A stretch of 64,000 bases of DNA from DRVV01 sp038868255 (GCA_038868255.1 JAWCTJ010000001.1:8370-72369); one strand, 5' to 3'; positions 24,422 through 33,120 are shown, numbered from the stretch's first letter. Made by a program: numbers and translations. Notes: generated from the sequence alone by a model not told the origin.

Positions 24422-25570
24422 TCACCTTCTCAAGATTATAACGTTTGCGTATACACCAACTCCGCCAACATTATGGATAAGCCCTACCTCAGCACCGTCG
24501 ACTTGGACTTTACCAGCTTCGCCTTGAAGCTGAAGCACGATGGTTCTAATTTGTGAACCGCCCGTAGCGCCTATAGGATGCCCTTTAGATAGTAATCCAC
24601 CATCAACATTCACAGGAATTTTTCCACCAATGTAGGTTTGAGATTCTTCTATCAGTTTACCACCCTCGCCTTTTTCGCAAAAGCCCAGGTCCTCATAGGC
24701 CATTATCTCAGCTATGGTGAAGCAGTCATGCACCTCAGCCACATCCACATCCTTCGGCTCTATACGCGCCATTTTGTAAGCCTGCTTCGCCGCCTCCACA
24801 GTACAGGTAAGCCCCACAAGACTTGTTCTATTCGTGAATGATAAAGTGTCGCTTGCGGAGCCTACCCCAGCAATCCAAACAGGCGTGTCTGTTATCTTCT
24901 TAGCTTTCTCTTCATTTGCCAAAATTACACAGGAAGCACCATCGGCGTTTGCACAGCAATCGTACAGCTTCAGCGGACTTGATATAACCCTGGCGGACAG
25001 GCATTCCTCCAGGGTTAATAACCTTTGGAACATGGCTAGTGGATTTAAAACGGAGTATTTCCCGCTTTTTACTCTGACTTTTGCAAGGTGCTCTTCGGTT
25101 GTTCCATACTTTTGCATATGTGCACGGGCATATAGTGCATAGCCAGCTGGCATCATGCTGCCAAAAGGAGTTTCCCATTGTATGTCAGAGCCTCTTCCCA
25201 TTCTCTCCTGAACCTCAGCTGAGGAGAGCTCGGACATTTTTTGGAAGCCTATGACGGCGACGACGTCGTGAAGCCCGGACTTTATGAAGCTGTATGCAAC
25301 TTTAAATCCTGTCGTGCTTGAGGAACATATTGACTCAGCGTAGAACGTAGGTTTTGGTGTCAGTCCCAAATATTCTGATATGAGCCCTGCAGGACTTCTT
25401 TGTTTATCGTATTCTGGCGCAGAGCATATGATTGAGGCGTCGATTTCCTTTGATGTCAGGTTTATGTTTTCCATTGCATTTCGAAAAGCATCAAAGCATA
25501 ATTCACGAATGCTCATGCCACAGCCTCTGCTGAAGGGTGTTTGACCTACACCTACAACTGCAACACGCAT
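24422..25570 (-). CDS. Thiolase (acetyl-CoA acetyltransferase, SCP2-like), second copy
   Basis: This 382-residue thiolase reads from the ATG at 25570 (MRVAVVGVGQTPF). The nucleophile lies in ESICSSSTTGFKVAYSFI and the catalytic His in GGLLSKGHPIGATGGSQI. Near the C-terminus HNVGGVGVYANV replaces the CGG motif of the other thiolase, a variation common in archaeal thiolases that pair with DUF35 proteins. Starts further upstream (to 25666) would run through the TATA box and an inverted repeat, so they are rejected. It heads an operon with DUF35 and the F420 enzyme, and possibly the two beta-oxidation genes beyond. Confidence 0.9.
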   Translation of the reverse strand: MRVAVVGVGQTPFSRGCGMSIRELCFDAFRNAMENINLTSKEIDASIICSAPEYDKQRSPAGLISEYLGLTPKPTFYAESICSSSTTGFKVAYSFIKSGLHDVVAVIGFQKMSELSSAEVQERMGRGSDIQWETPFGSMMPAGYALYARAHMQKYGTTEEHLAKVRVKSGKYSVLNPLAMFQRLLTLEECLSARVISSPLKLYDCCANADGASCVILANEEKAKKITDTPVWIAGVGSASDTLSFTNRTSLVGLTCTVEAAKQAYKMARIEPKDVDVAEVHDCFTIAEIMAYEDLGFCEKGEGGKLIEESQTYIGGKIPVNVDGGLLSKGHPIGATGGSQIRTIVLQLQGEAGKVQVDGAEVGLIHNVGGVGVYANVIILRR

Positions 25571-25613
25571 ACGCATACCCCGAATGTCGGGAGCAGTATT
25601 TTTATACCAGCGG

Positions 25614-25623
25614 TGTATATAAG
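25614..25623 (-). promoter_or_regulatory. TATA box of the second thiolase operon
   Basis: On the minus strand GGCTTATATACACC places a good TATA box about 45 bases before the ATG at 25570, with GGGG just before the start codons. Confidence 0.5.
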
Positions 25624-25637
25624 CCTTTAATCTACAG

Positions 25638-25678
25638 TTATTCTGGACGGAAACTTGAAGTTTCACTCTCCAGAATAA
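25638..25678. promoter_or_regulatory. Nested 41-bp inverted repeat between thiolase and fwd operons
   Basis: Outer arms TTATTCTGGA (25638-25647) and TCCAGAATAA (25669-25678) are perfect reverse complements. Inside them AAACTT and AAGTTT (25651-25656, 25658-25663) form a second perfect pair around one base. The element lies between divergent operons, 15 bases upstream of the thiolase TATA box and about 60 bases before fwdC. A two-dimer operator controlling both operons is the simplest reading. A further pair, AGCTTAA (25682-25688) and TTAAGCT (25704-25710), lies beside it. Confidence 0.5.
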
Positions 25679-25735
25679 AAAAGCTTAAAACACTTCATCA
25701 TCATTAAGCTAATAAAATCTGCCCGCGGGATTAAA

Positions 25736-26545
25736 ATGAAGTTGACCCCAAAGGTTTCACCCAAGGTGTCAGTTGAGGCTGAAGTCATAAACCCCAACGT
25801 ATTTGCAGGCAAAAGTTTAGAGGAAATCGCTAACTTACCTGTATGGGAAGGAAGAATAAAAAGCAGACTGGGAGACTTCTTCGAGCTTGAGGGACCCGTT
25901 GCACACAAACCAGAGGATGTCACGATATTAATTGATGGAGATGCCTCTAGAGTAAAATATATCGGCGCAAGAATGACTGCTGGAGAAATCGTAGTAAAGG
26001 GCAACGTAGACATGCATACAGGGGATATGATGAAGGGCGGCAGAATCATAATAGAGGGAAATGCAGACTCATTCACAGCGCTTTCCATGAGAGGTGGAGA
26101 AATAATCATAAAAGGATCCGCAAGGGATTATTTGGGCGCCGCTCCCAGAGGGGAATGGAGAGGGATGATGAATGGGAGAATATTCGTAGAAGGCAACGCT
26201 GGAAGAGAAATAGGGGCATGGATGATGGGGGGACTAATACATGTGAAGGGCAATGTAGGACAGTTCGCCGGCGTCCATATGAGAGGCGGAACCATACTTG
26301 TGGAAGGAAATGCTGGCGCTAGGGCTGGAGCACAGATGGTTGATGGAAAAATTATAATTCTCGGAAAACTGGAGGAACTATTGCCCGGGTTTGTTTACAA
26401 GGAAACAGTTGACAATATAAAACTTGACGATGCCACAGAAGTGAAAGGACCATTTCTGAGATTTGAAGGTGATCTAGCTGAGGATGGAAAAGGAAGCCTT
26501 TACCTGCACAGCAACAAAAATCAACATCCCATGAAACAGGGGTAA
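25736..26545 (+). CDS. fwdC: Formylmethanofuran dehydrogenase subunit C
   Basis: This 269-residue protein has the right-handed beta-helix of FwdC/GltB-C type, seen as repeated G-x2-G-x3-G units: KGNVDMHTGDMMKGGRIII, EGNADSFTALSMRGGEIII, EGNAGREIGAWMMGGLIHV and EGNAGARAGAQMVDGKIII. FwdC is structural in the tungsten or molybdenum enzyme that interconverts CO2 and formylmethanofuran. It opens the order fwdC-D-B-A-ferredoxin on the plus strand. The operon likely serves the C1 (Wood-Ljungdahl methyl) branch; the direction is not shown by sequence. Confidence 0.93.
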   Translation: MKLTPKVSPKVSVEAEVINPNVFAGKSLEEIANLPVWEGRIKSRLGDFFELEGPVAHKPEDVTILIDGDASRVKYIGARMTAGEIVVKGNVDMHTGDMMKGGRIIIEGNADSFTALSMRGGEIIIKGSARDYLGAAPRGEWRGMMNGRIFVEGNAGREIGAWMMGGLIHVKGNVGQFAGVHMRGGTILVEGNAGARAGAQMVDGKIIILGKLEELLPGFVYKETVDNIKLDDATEVKGPFLRFEGDLAEDGKGSLYLHSNKNQHPMKQG

Positions 26546-26637
26546 TGCCCAGACAATGTGCAAAAAAGTTTTATAGAAAGTTAGATACTGAATTCACTTT
26601 CTCAGCCGAATGAAAGTTAAAGTCAGAGGCGTAAATA

Positions 26638-27042
26638 TTGGTAACCTTAAACGTTGTTTTGATTACCGGCAGAACAATTTCACAAGGGGTTACTCGTGAG
26701 GGTAAAAAATTATTGAGGGACTATGTGGAAGCTGCAGCCATCTGTGAGCTGGATCCAGGAGACATGGAAAAATTAGGTATAAGAGAAGGGGATACTGTTA
26801 AAATAAGGACGATACAAGGATCCGTTGTCGTTAAAGCAAAAGTTTCAACGCAAGCACCACATCCGGGAATAGCATTTATGCCCATTGGACCATGGGCAAA
26901 CGAGATTATAAGTTCTGAAACAGGAAGCATCGGCATGCCCTCCTTCAAGGGCGTAGCGGCGGAAATCGAAGCTGCACCAGGAGAACCTGTACTAGATGCA
27001 TTAAACATTATAAAGAGGCGAAGCATGTGCCAACAACTATAA
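26638..27042 (+). CDS. fwdD: Formylmethanofuran dehydrogenase subunit D
   Basis: This 134-residue protein has the molybdopterin-dinucleotide-binding fold of FwdD: LITGRTISQGVTREGKKL, ELDPGDMEKLGIREGDTVKI and APHPGIAFMPIGPWANEII, then SIGMPSFKGVAAEIE. It completes the pterin site formed with FwdB. The start is TTG at 26638 with GAGGC upstream. Its 3' end overlaps fwdB by 16 bases, so translation is probably coupled. Confidence 0.92.
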   Translation: MVTLNVVLITGRTISQGVTREGKKLLRDYVEAAAICELDPGDMEKLGIREGDTVKIRTIQGSVVVKAKVSTQAPHPGIAFMPIGPWANEIISSETGSIGMPSFKGVAAEIEAAPGEPVLDALNIIKRRSMCQQL

Positions 27043-28337
27043 TGGATGTTGTTTGTCCATACTGTGGCTGTTTATGTGATGACTTAGAAGTCGTCATCGA
27101 AAACAACAGAATCATGGAAACTCGGTCTAACTGTGAGCTAGGTACGAAAAGGTTCATGGATATAGATGCGCCCACGAGAATTAGAATCCCGAAAGTGAGG
27201 GTTAACGGTGAACTGAGAGATGCATCTATAGATGAGGCCGTTCAGGAGGCTGCAGAGATCCTTGTCAGGGCTAAGAAGCCAATGTTATATGGATGGAGCT
27301 GTACAGAATGCGAGGCCATAAGAGCAGGTGTGCAACTAGCCGAGGAAATAGGCGCTGTTCTTGACGATACAACGACCGTTTGCCATGGACCTACAACTAT
27401 AGCGCTGCAAGAGGTCGGCATATCAACATGCACGCTAGGCGAGATAAAGAACAGGGCTGACCTAATCATTTACTGGGGGTGCAACCCTATGCATGCACAT
27501 CCACGCCATCTAAGCCGCTACACCACATTTCCAAGAGGATTCTTTAGAAGCAGAGGCCAAGAGAATAGAACGTTAATTGTGGTTGATGTGCGAAACACGG
27601 ACACAGCAAAGCTAGCGAAGTATTTCTTGCAGGTAAAGCCAAACGGTGACTATGAGTTGTTTAGCGCCCTTAGATTGGCCATTAAGGGATATAAATTGCC
27701 GGAGAATGTTGCAGGGGTTCCGCGAGAAAAAATCGAGGAATTAGCTAAGCTAATGAAGTCAAGCCAGTTTGTAGCAATATTCTTCGGATTAGGTGTTACA
27801 ATGAGCGGAGCTAAAAATAGAAACATAGACAATGTACTGTCGCTTACACGAGACCTACACAGATTCACAAAATGCGTTATAATGCCCATGAGAGGACACT
27901 ACAACGTCACAGGCTTTAATGAAGTTTCAACATGGGAGACGGGTTTCCCGTACGCGGTAGATTTTACCCGCGGATATCCAAGGTACAATCCTGGAGAGAC
28001 ATCAGCTATAGAGCTTCTTATGAGGGGAGAGATTGACGCTGCACTAGTGATCGCTTCTGACCCGGTTGCACACTTTCCGAAGGAAGCTGCAAGGCAATTA
28101 ATGAGCATCCCCATAGTGGCTATTGACACTCATCAAAGTTTGACAACAGAAGTCGCGGATGTGGTTATACCAGCAGCTATCGCCGGAATAGAAGCAGAGG
28201 GCACAGCCTACAGAATGGATCACGTGCCAATAAGGCTGAGGAAGATTTTAGATCCTCCTGAAGGTGTGTTACCCGACAGAGAAATCCTACGGAAGATCCT
28301 TGAGACTGTGAAGATGCTTAAGGGGGGAGCTTCCTGA
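27027..28337 (+). CDS. fwdB: Formylmethanofuran dehydrogenase subunit B (catalytic)
   Basis: This 436-residue molybdopterin oxidoreductase is of the Fwd/Fmd type. The N-terminal [4Fe-4S] motif is CPYCGCLCDDLEV with the fourth Cys in TRSNCELG. TTTVCHGPTTIALQ carries the cysteine expected to bind tungsten or molybdenum (not selenocysteine). WGCNPMHAHPRHLSRYT and FFGLGVTMSGAKNRNID are further family segments. It reduces CO2 to formate for transfer to methanofuran in FwdA. GTG at 27027 is preceded by GAGGCG; an ATG at 27042 is an alternative. Confidence 0.95.
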   Translation: MPTTIMDVVCPYCGCLCDDLEVVIENNRIMETRSNCELGTKRFMDIDAPTRIRIPKVRVNGELRDASIDEAVQEAAEILVRAKKPMLYGWSCTECEAIRAGVQLAEEIGAVLDDTTTVCHGPTTIALQEVGISTCTLGEIKNRADLIIYWGCNPMHAHPRHLSRYTTFPRGFFRSRGQENRTLIVVDVRNTDTAKLAKYFLQVKPNGDYELFSALRLAIKGYKLPENVAGVPREKIEELAKLMKSSQFVAIFFGLGVTMSGAKNRNIDNVLSLTRDLHRFTKCVIMPMRGHYNVTGFNEVSTWETGFPYAVDFTRGYPRYNPGETSAIELLMRGEIDAALVIASDPVAHFPKEAARQLMSIPIVAIDTHQSLTTEVADVVIPAAIAGIEAEGTAYRMDHVPIRLRKILDPPEGVLPDREILRKILETVKMLKGGAS

Positions 28338-30052
28338 AAGCGCTGATCATAAAGAACGGCTACGTATACGATCCAATCAACGGAATAAATGGAGAAAAAA
28401 TGGACATTACAATAAAGGATGGAAAAATAGTTGAGGAAAAAGAAGTCAACCCCACTGAGGCTGAAGTCATAGATGCAACGAATAAGGTAATAATGCCAGG
28501 CGGAATAGACATCCATACTCACGTGTCGGGGTATGCAATAAATGCTGGACGCCTCTACAGACCAGAAGATGGGCATTCCTTCCTTGAACCCAAGGCATCC
28601 ACTCACCGTTCCGGAACAGGTTATAGTGTACCATCAACATTTGTAACTGGGTATAGGTATGCCAGAATGGGCTATACCATGATTTGTGAACCAGCTATGC
28701 CCCCCTTACTGGCGCGTCACACGCATGAGGAATTAAATGACCTGCCCATGGTTGACACCGCCGCGTTCACCCTTTTGGGGAACAATTGGTTCGTAATGCA
28801 GTATCTTAAAAAGAAAGAGTATGATAAATGTGCAGCCTTTGTCGCTTGGATGCTCCGCGCCACGAAGGGCTACTGCATAAAGTTAGTGAACCCAGGCGGT
28901 GTTGAAGCCTGGGCCTGGAGAAGCAACGTGAAAAATCTGAAGGATCCCGTGCCCCACTTTGAAATAACCCCTGAAGAGATCATAATTGGGCTTGGAACAG
29001 TAAACGAAATTCTTCGGTTGCCACACTCAATACATCTTCACACCAACCTGCTTGGGCTTCCAGGAAATTTTGAAATAACAATCGAGTCCTCTGAGCTGCT
29101 AAAGAACGTCAAAGCTAATCCGTCGAAAGGGGTACGAAAGCAATCCATCCACATCACTCATACACAATTTTCAGCATATGGCGGGGACTCATGGAAAAAC
29201 TTAGAATCAAAGGCAGATAAGATCGCTGACTATGTCAATGCAAATCCCCACGTCACAATCGATATGGGGCAGGTTGTACCTGGAGAGACAACCACTATGA
29301 CTGCTGATGGCCCGCTGGAATATAATCTGCACTCTCTAAACCACCTGAAATGGATAAACCAAGGAATAGAGCTTGAAACGGGAGGAGGACTAGTCCCATT
29401 TATTTATAGCAGATCAAGCCCCGTGAACGCGGTGCAATGGGCTGTCGGGTTAGAACTAGCCCTTCTCATTAAGAATCCATTTCAGGTCTATTTAAGCACA
29501 GATCACCCGAACGCTGGACCTTTCATAATGTACCCGAAGATAATAAGTTGGCTTATGAGCAAAAAGGCTAGGGAAGCTGAATTACAGAAGCTGAATCCCG
29601 CAGTTGCCAAACGCTCACTTATCACAACAATTGATAGAGAGTACACCCTCTATGAAGTTGCTGCGATTACGAGAGCAGGCCAAGCTGTGGCACTTGGATT
29701 AAGCAACATTAAAGGACACTTAGGTGTTGGGGCGGATGCTGACATCGCGATATATGATTTGGATCCAAATAATCTAGCCCTAGACAGGGTTGAGAAGGTT
29801 TTTTCACGCGCCTTCTGCACAATCAAGGGCGGGGGGGTTGTGGTTAAAAACGGTGAAGTTGTCAAAGAAGTATGGGGCAGGCGTTTCTGGGTTAACCCTA
29901 AAACAAACGAGAACCTTGAACGCGCGGTGCTTAGGGAGATACGTCGAACCTTCGCTCAATATTATACTGTTACATTGGCCAACTTTCCAGTGCAGGATGC
30001 GTACATCCCCGCATCACATGAAATCAGAATTGAAGCAACAGCCCTAACGTAG
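28334..30052 (+). CDS. fwdA: Formylmethanofuran dehydrogenase subunit A, starting at CTG
   Basis: This is an amidohydrolase-fold FwdA of about 572 residues with binuclear metal ligands DIHTHVSG, HLHTNLLG, ITHTQFSAYG and STDHPNAGPF. The likely carbamylated Lys is in YCIKLVNPGG. It transfers formate to methanofuran. The first ATG (28400) would remove conserved sequence: in-frame codons upstream read LKALIIKNGYVYDPINGING, the normal FwdA start. The only start-like codon after the in-frame stop at 28319, apart from a second CTG at 28343, is CTG at 28334, four bases after a GGGGGGAG run and overlapping the fwdB stop as CTGA. I therefore infer a CTG start coupled to fwdB. Confidence 0.93.
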   Translation: MKALIIKNGYVYDPINGINGEKMDITIKDGKIVEEKEVNPTEAEVIDATNKVIMPGGIDIHTHVSGYAINAGRLYRPEDGHSFLEPKASTHRSGTGYSVPSTFVTGYRYARMGYTMICEPAMPPLLARHTHEELNDLPMVDTAAFTLLGNNWFVMQYLKKKEYDKCAAFVAWMLRATKGYCIKLVNPGGVEAWAWRSNVKNLKDPVPHFEITPEEIIIGLGTVNEILRLPHSIHLHTNLLGLPGNFEITIESSELLKNVKANPSKGVRKQSIHITHTQFSAYGGDSWKNLESKADKIADYVNANPHVTIDMGQVVPGETTTMTADGPLEYNLHSLNHLKWINQGIELETGGGLVPFIYSRSSPVNAVQWAVGLELALLIKNPFQVYLSTDHPNAGPFIMYPKIISWLMSKKAREAELQKLNPAVAKRSLITTIDREYTLYEVAAITRAGQAVALGLSNIKGHLGVGADADIAIYDLDPNNLALDRVEKVFSRAFCTIKGGGVVVKNGEVVKEVWGRRFWVNPKTNENLERAVLREIRRTFAQYYTVTLANFPVQDAYIPASHEIRIEATALT

Positions 30053-30063
30053 GAGGAGATCGC

Positions 30064-30498
30064 ATGTCAAAGTGTACTTACATATATGCCAATTTATTTG
30101 ATTCAAAAAGCGCAGAGAGGCTTAATCTCGGCGGGAATGTACGTATTCTTCCAATCAGCAGAACCTCCATATTGATAAGGGTTGTTAATGGGGAGGACGC
30201 ACAAAGAATAGTAAGAAGAGTACCCGGCGTCAGGAAAATCATGCTCCAGTTTGAAATAGATACAAGTCTATGCAGTGGCTGCTATAACTGTGTGGCAGCA
30301 TGTCCAGGAAACACAATAGATGAACTTGTAACCAACTGGGATGAGCCACTTACAACCGACAAGTTTGTTTTAAGGATAATTAATGGGGATCTATCGGTGA
30401 ACAGGGCTGACAAATGTAGGAGAGTTACAGGAGACAAAAATTGTCAAACTTGCATGTTGGCATGCCCGTTCAAGGCTGTCAACGTAAAGAGTTACTGA
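30064..30498 (+). CDS. Two-cluster ferredoxin protein of the fwd operon
   Basis: This 144-residue protein has about 70 N-terminal residues with no recognised motif (LGGNVRILPISRTSILIRVV) and two [4Fe-4S] sites: CSGCYNCVAACPGN, and a second set with Cys from CRRVTGDKNCQTCMLACP. It follows fwdA by 11 bases with AGGAGG before the ATG. It probably delivers ferredoxin electrons to FwdB, standing in for FwdF/FwdG, which are not seen here. The N-terminal domain is unassigned. Confidence 0.82.
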   Translation: MSKCTYIYANLFDSKSAERLNLGGNVRILPISRTSILIRVVNGEDAQRIVRRVPGVRKIMLQFEIDTSLCSGCYNCVAACPGNTIDELVTNWDEPLTTDKFVLRIINGDLSVNRADKCRRVTGDKNCQTCMLACPFKAVNVKSY

Positions 30499-30516
30499 AA
30501 TAATAGAAGAAAATAT

Positions 30517-31746
30517 CTAGCGCCTGCGGTCCACGAACGTCCGGCATGTTCCTCTGCGTTCAAGCACTGGTTCTTCTGTACATCTGTTGACTAGCATGAT
30601 GGCGCCTTCAGGGCATAGGCTGACGCATATACCGCATCCATAGCAGTTTTCGTCAGTGATGTTTACTTTAGCTTCTTCTGGGACGACTTTGAACACCTCG
30701 TGAAGACAGAACTCTTCACATCTGATACATTCCCTTGGTTTGCACAGGTCCTTGTCGATCACAGGCATGTAGCCGGCGCCAAACTCGTCTATAGGTTTGA
30801 ATGGAACCTCAGCCAGAAGCGGATCCTTCACATGCTGGAGGGCCTTGCCTAAGAATTCTTCGATTTTTTCATAACCCTTGCTTTCCATCCAAGCCTTTAG
30901 TCCCTCAATCACGTTTTCTACTTGCTTGTAGCCGTTACGCTGTATTCCATAGCAGAGACCTATGGCCCTACATCCCATCAGCAGATATTGTATAACATCT
31001 TCAGACTCTATGGCATGATCAAGAGCTAGCAATTCCACATTAGGATGCCAGCGTTTAATGGTTGCAGCGGATCCGAGGCACACGGGCAACATTGTCTTGC
31101 CAAACATCACATTTGCAGGCCAGTTAATGGCAAAGGGCTCTTCAAGTTCCACATCAACCAGCATTCCTTTAGGCATCTGCATGTATAAGCTCAGGGACTT
31201 CACGTCCTCTTTAATGAGGGCTTCAACGTGTTGAGCTTCACATCTCCATGCATTAATCCGAGCTATTAAGGGAACATTAACCTCTTTCTTCACAGACTCA
31301 ATGACCTTCAGCATACTTTTTCGGTCCATGTGCAGCATACATAATTCCAGTGCGTCAGCGACGGAAGCCAAATCAGCTGAAACCTTCACTGCTTTATCAA
31401 CGTCGGAGGACACTAAAATGCTTGCTATGAGGGGTACTTCTGCACTTGCACATAGCTTCCGCATTGAGGAAACATACTTCATAGCCTTATCATAAGGAAC
31501 TGCAGAAAACTCTGCCAAGGTCAAAAACATGTCTAAATCTGGGAACAATGATTGGGCACTTACAACATAGGGCTTCGGCCTTAAGATGTTCTCCTCTTGA
31601 TCCGTGTACGTTGGCGTAATTACTCCGCCTACTCCATGTTTTAGACATTTCTCCAGCATTTCAGAGTATTCGTTAACAAGCGTGGGACCAGCTAAAACGG
31701 GATTCTTGAACGTTAAATTCTCCAATTTGACAGTCAGATCAACCAT
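30517..31746 (-). CDS. DHOD/PreA-like FMN oxidoreductase with C-terminal ferredoxin
   Basis: This 409-residue protein has an FMN TIM barrel like dihydroorotate or dihydropyrimidine dehydrogenase (LENLTFKNPVLAGPT, ALELCMLHMDRKSMLK, PVCLGSAATIKRWH). It ends with two [4Fe-4S] motifs (CIRCEEFCLHEVF and CYGCGICVSLCPEGAI). The NxSCPN-type substrate motif of true DHODs is absent, so pyrimidine synthesis is unlikely. GGGTGAT precedes the ATG at 31746. It lies 12 bases after the Old Yellow Enzyme gene in one operon, so the pair may reduce a CoA ester or cyclic intermediate. The substrate is unknown. Confidence 0.8.
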   Translation of the reverse strand: MVDLTVKLENLTFKNPVLAGPTLVNEYSEMLEKCLKHGVGGVITPTYTDQEENILRPKPYVVSAQSLFPDLDMFLTLAEFSAVPYDKAMKYVSSMRKLCASAEVPLIASILVSSDVDKAVKVSADLASVADALELCMLHMDRKSMLKVIESVKKEVNVPLIARINAWRCEAQHVEALIKEDVKSLSLYMQMPKGMLVDVELEEPFAINWPANVMFGKTMLPVCLGSAATIKRWHPNVELLALDHAIESEDVIQYLLMGCRAIGLCYGIQRNGYKQVENVIEGLKAWMESKGYEKIEEFLGKALQHVKDPLLAEVPFKPIDEFGAGYMPVIDKDLCKPRECIRCEEFCLHEVFKVVPEEAKVNITDENCYGCGICVSLCPEGAIMLVNRCTEEPVLERRGTCRTFVDRRR

Positions 31747-31758
31747 GTGCATCACCCA

Positions 31759-32943
31759 CTACACTTCATAGGGCGCTTGGTCATCGTTCCCCTTAGGCCA
31801 CTTGATACATTTTATCGGGGCAACCCTTGGTCCAGTCCACTTTCTGTAACAGTGGTTGCCGTACTCACATTCAACGATGTCCCTCCATCGTCCAAGTTTA
31901 GCCTTCAACGGCCATTCAGGATCGCATATAAGAGGCCTGCATAACCCTATTAGGTCGGCTTTTCCAGCTCTCAGTATCTCCTCAGCAACATCAGGTGTTG
32001 GAATTTTTCCAGCAGTCATCACGGGTATGTTGTATCCCGCATCCCTCAGAGCCTTTCTTATGGCTTCAGCCAAGTAAACGTTTACAGCATTAGGCATCCA
32101 GTACCATGGGAAACTTCTCTGCCCACTGTATCCCGAGTATGGATCTGGAACGCCTGGAATGCTTTCTGTTCTGCCATGAAAGACTGCAGCATCCTCAAAT
32201 TTGCCACCGCATGAAATGCTAAGATAATCTAGCCCTTCCTCAGCCAGCTTAAGCGCGATCGGTATTGAGTCAAGCAGCGTGTTTCCTCCAGATATGAACT
32301 CGTCGCCATTTATTCTAGCGCCCACAACAAAGTCTTCTCCAACAGCCTCCCTTACAGCTCTGAGAACCTCAATTGGGAACCTTAACCGTCCTTCAAGCGT
32401 TCTTCCATACATATCCGTCCTCTTGTTACTTAGCCTGGATAGGAGAGATGCCATCGTGTATGCGTGTGCATAGTGAAGTTCTACGCCATCAAAACCAGCC
32501 TGCTTAGACCTTAATGCACCTGCCACAAACTGGGACTTTATTGTCTTAAAGTCTTCATACGTTAAATCCTCAACCTTTTGCCTGTAACCGGAGCGGGCTA
32601 ACTTAAGGAAGTGTGTAAGTTGAACAAATAGCTTCGTCTTGGTTTCTGAATGGATTAAATCGGCAAACTCCTTAAGCCCAGGCACGTATTCATCGGAATT
32701 TATTCGACAGACATCTCCACTCTTGCTTGGAGTTACAGCGACCCCTCCGAGAATTATCAGCCCGAGACCCGCCTTAGCCCTTCTAAGGTTAAATCTCTTG
32801 AATAAGTCGCTGACGAACCCGCCAGGCGTCATTTCGAGATCTGTGGGAGCAAATGCAATGCGGTTCTCCAGTCGCACTGGACCCACATCTATCGGCGAAA
32901 ATAGCATCATTTCGCTTGGAGAAAAACTCTCGCTTTTTTCCAC
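31759..32943 (-). CDS. Old Yellow Enzyme family flavin oxidoreductase (2,4-dienoyl-CoA reductase-like barrel)
   Basis: This 394-residue FMN barrel has LFSPIDVGPVRLENRIAFAP, LFVQLTHFLKLARSGY, FDGVELHYAHAYTMASLLS and NKRTDMYGRTLEGRLRFPIE. Near the end CEYGNHC and a later Cys (PIKCIKWP) resemble an incomplete or altered version of the [4Fe-4S] site of 2,4-dienoyl-CoA reductases. The FAD/NAD(P)H domain of the long bacterial enzymes is missing, so reducing power must come from another protein, perhaps the downstream DHOD/ferredoxin protein. GTG start with GGGGGTG upstream. It is divergent from the molybdopterin oxidoreductase. Confidence 0.87.
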   Translation of the reverse strand: MEKSESFSPSEMMLFSPIDVGPVRLENRIAFAPTDLEMTPGGFVSDLFKRFNLRRAKAGLGLIILGGVAVTPSKSGDVCRINSDEYVPGLKEFADLIHSETKTKLFVQLTHFLKLARSGYRQKVEDLTYEDFKTIKSQFVAGALRSKQAGFDGVELHYAHAYTMASLLSRLSNKRTDMYGRTLEGRLRFPIEVLRAVREAVGEDFVVGARINGDEFISGGNTLLDSIPIALKLAEEGLDYLSISCGGKFEDAAVFHGRTESIPGVPDPYSGYSGQRSFPWYWMPNAVNVYLAEAIRKALRDAGYNIPVMTAGKIPTPDVAEEILRAGKADLIGLCRPLICDPEWPLKAKLGRWRDIVECEYGNHCYRKWTGPRVAPIKCIKWPKGNDDQAPYEV

Positions 32944-33008
32944 GATAACACCCCCGAGGTAGAATGTTCTCTTAAATTCAATTGCTATTTAAGGGTTTTG
33001 GGAACAAG

Positions 33009-33021
33009 TCGAATTGAACCT
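33009..33021 (+). repeat. 13-base repeat TCGAATTGAACCT (copy 1)
   Basis: TCGAATTGAACCT is in the divergent promoter region of the Old Yellow Enzyme and molybdopterin oxidoreductase genes. An identical copy lies at 37108-37120, between the had and oah genes. The word AACAAGT is also found near both. Confidence 0.4.
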
Positions 33022-33045
33022 AGAAGGCACAGTGCAGGTTACATT

Positions 33046-33071
33046 ACGCTTTTGTAGAAAGCGTTATATAT
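33046..33071 (+). promoter_or_regulatory. Inverted repeat and TATA box of the molybdopterin oxidoreductase gene
   Basis: ACGCTTT (33046-33052) and AAAGCGT (33058-33064) are perfect 7-base inverted arms. They abut a TATA box, GTTATATA, at 33063-33070. A second inverted pair, CTTAAAT (32971-32977) and ATTTAAG (32987-32993), covers the likely TATA box of the divergent Old Yellow Enzyme gene. Confidence 0.42.
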
Positions 33072-33120
33072 CGTTATTTTATACGTGATATTTTCTACGC
33101 TTAAGTGGGGGTTATCCTTG

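Noticed and set aside
25571..25666. Longer thiolase start at 25666
   Set aside because: The extra codons cover the TATA box and part of the inverted repeat, and the family start MRVAVVGVGQTPF lies at 25570.
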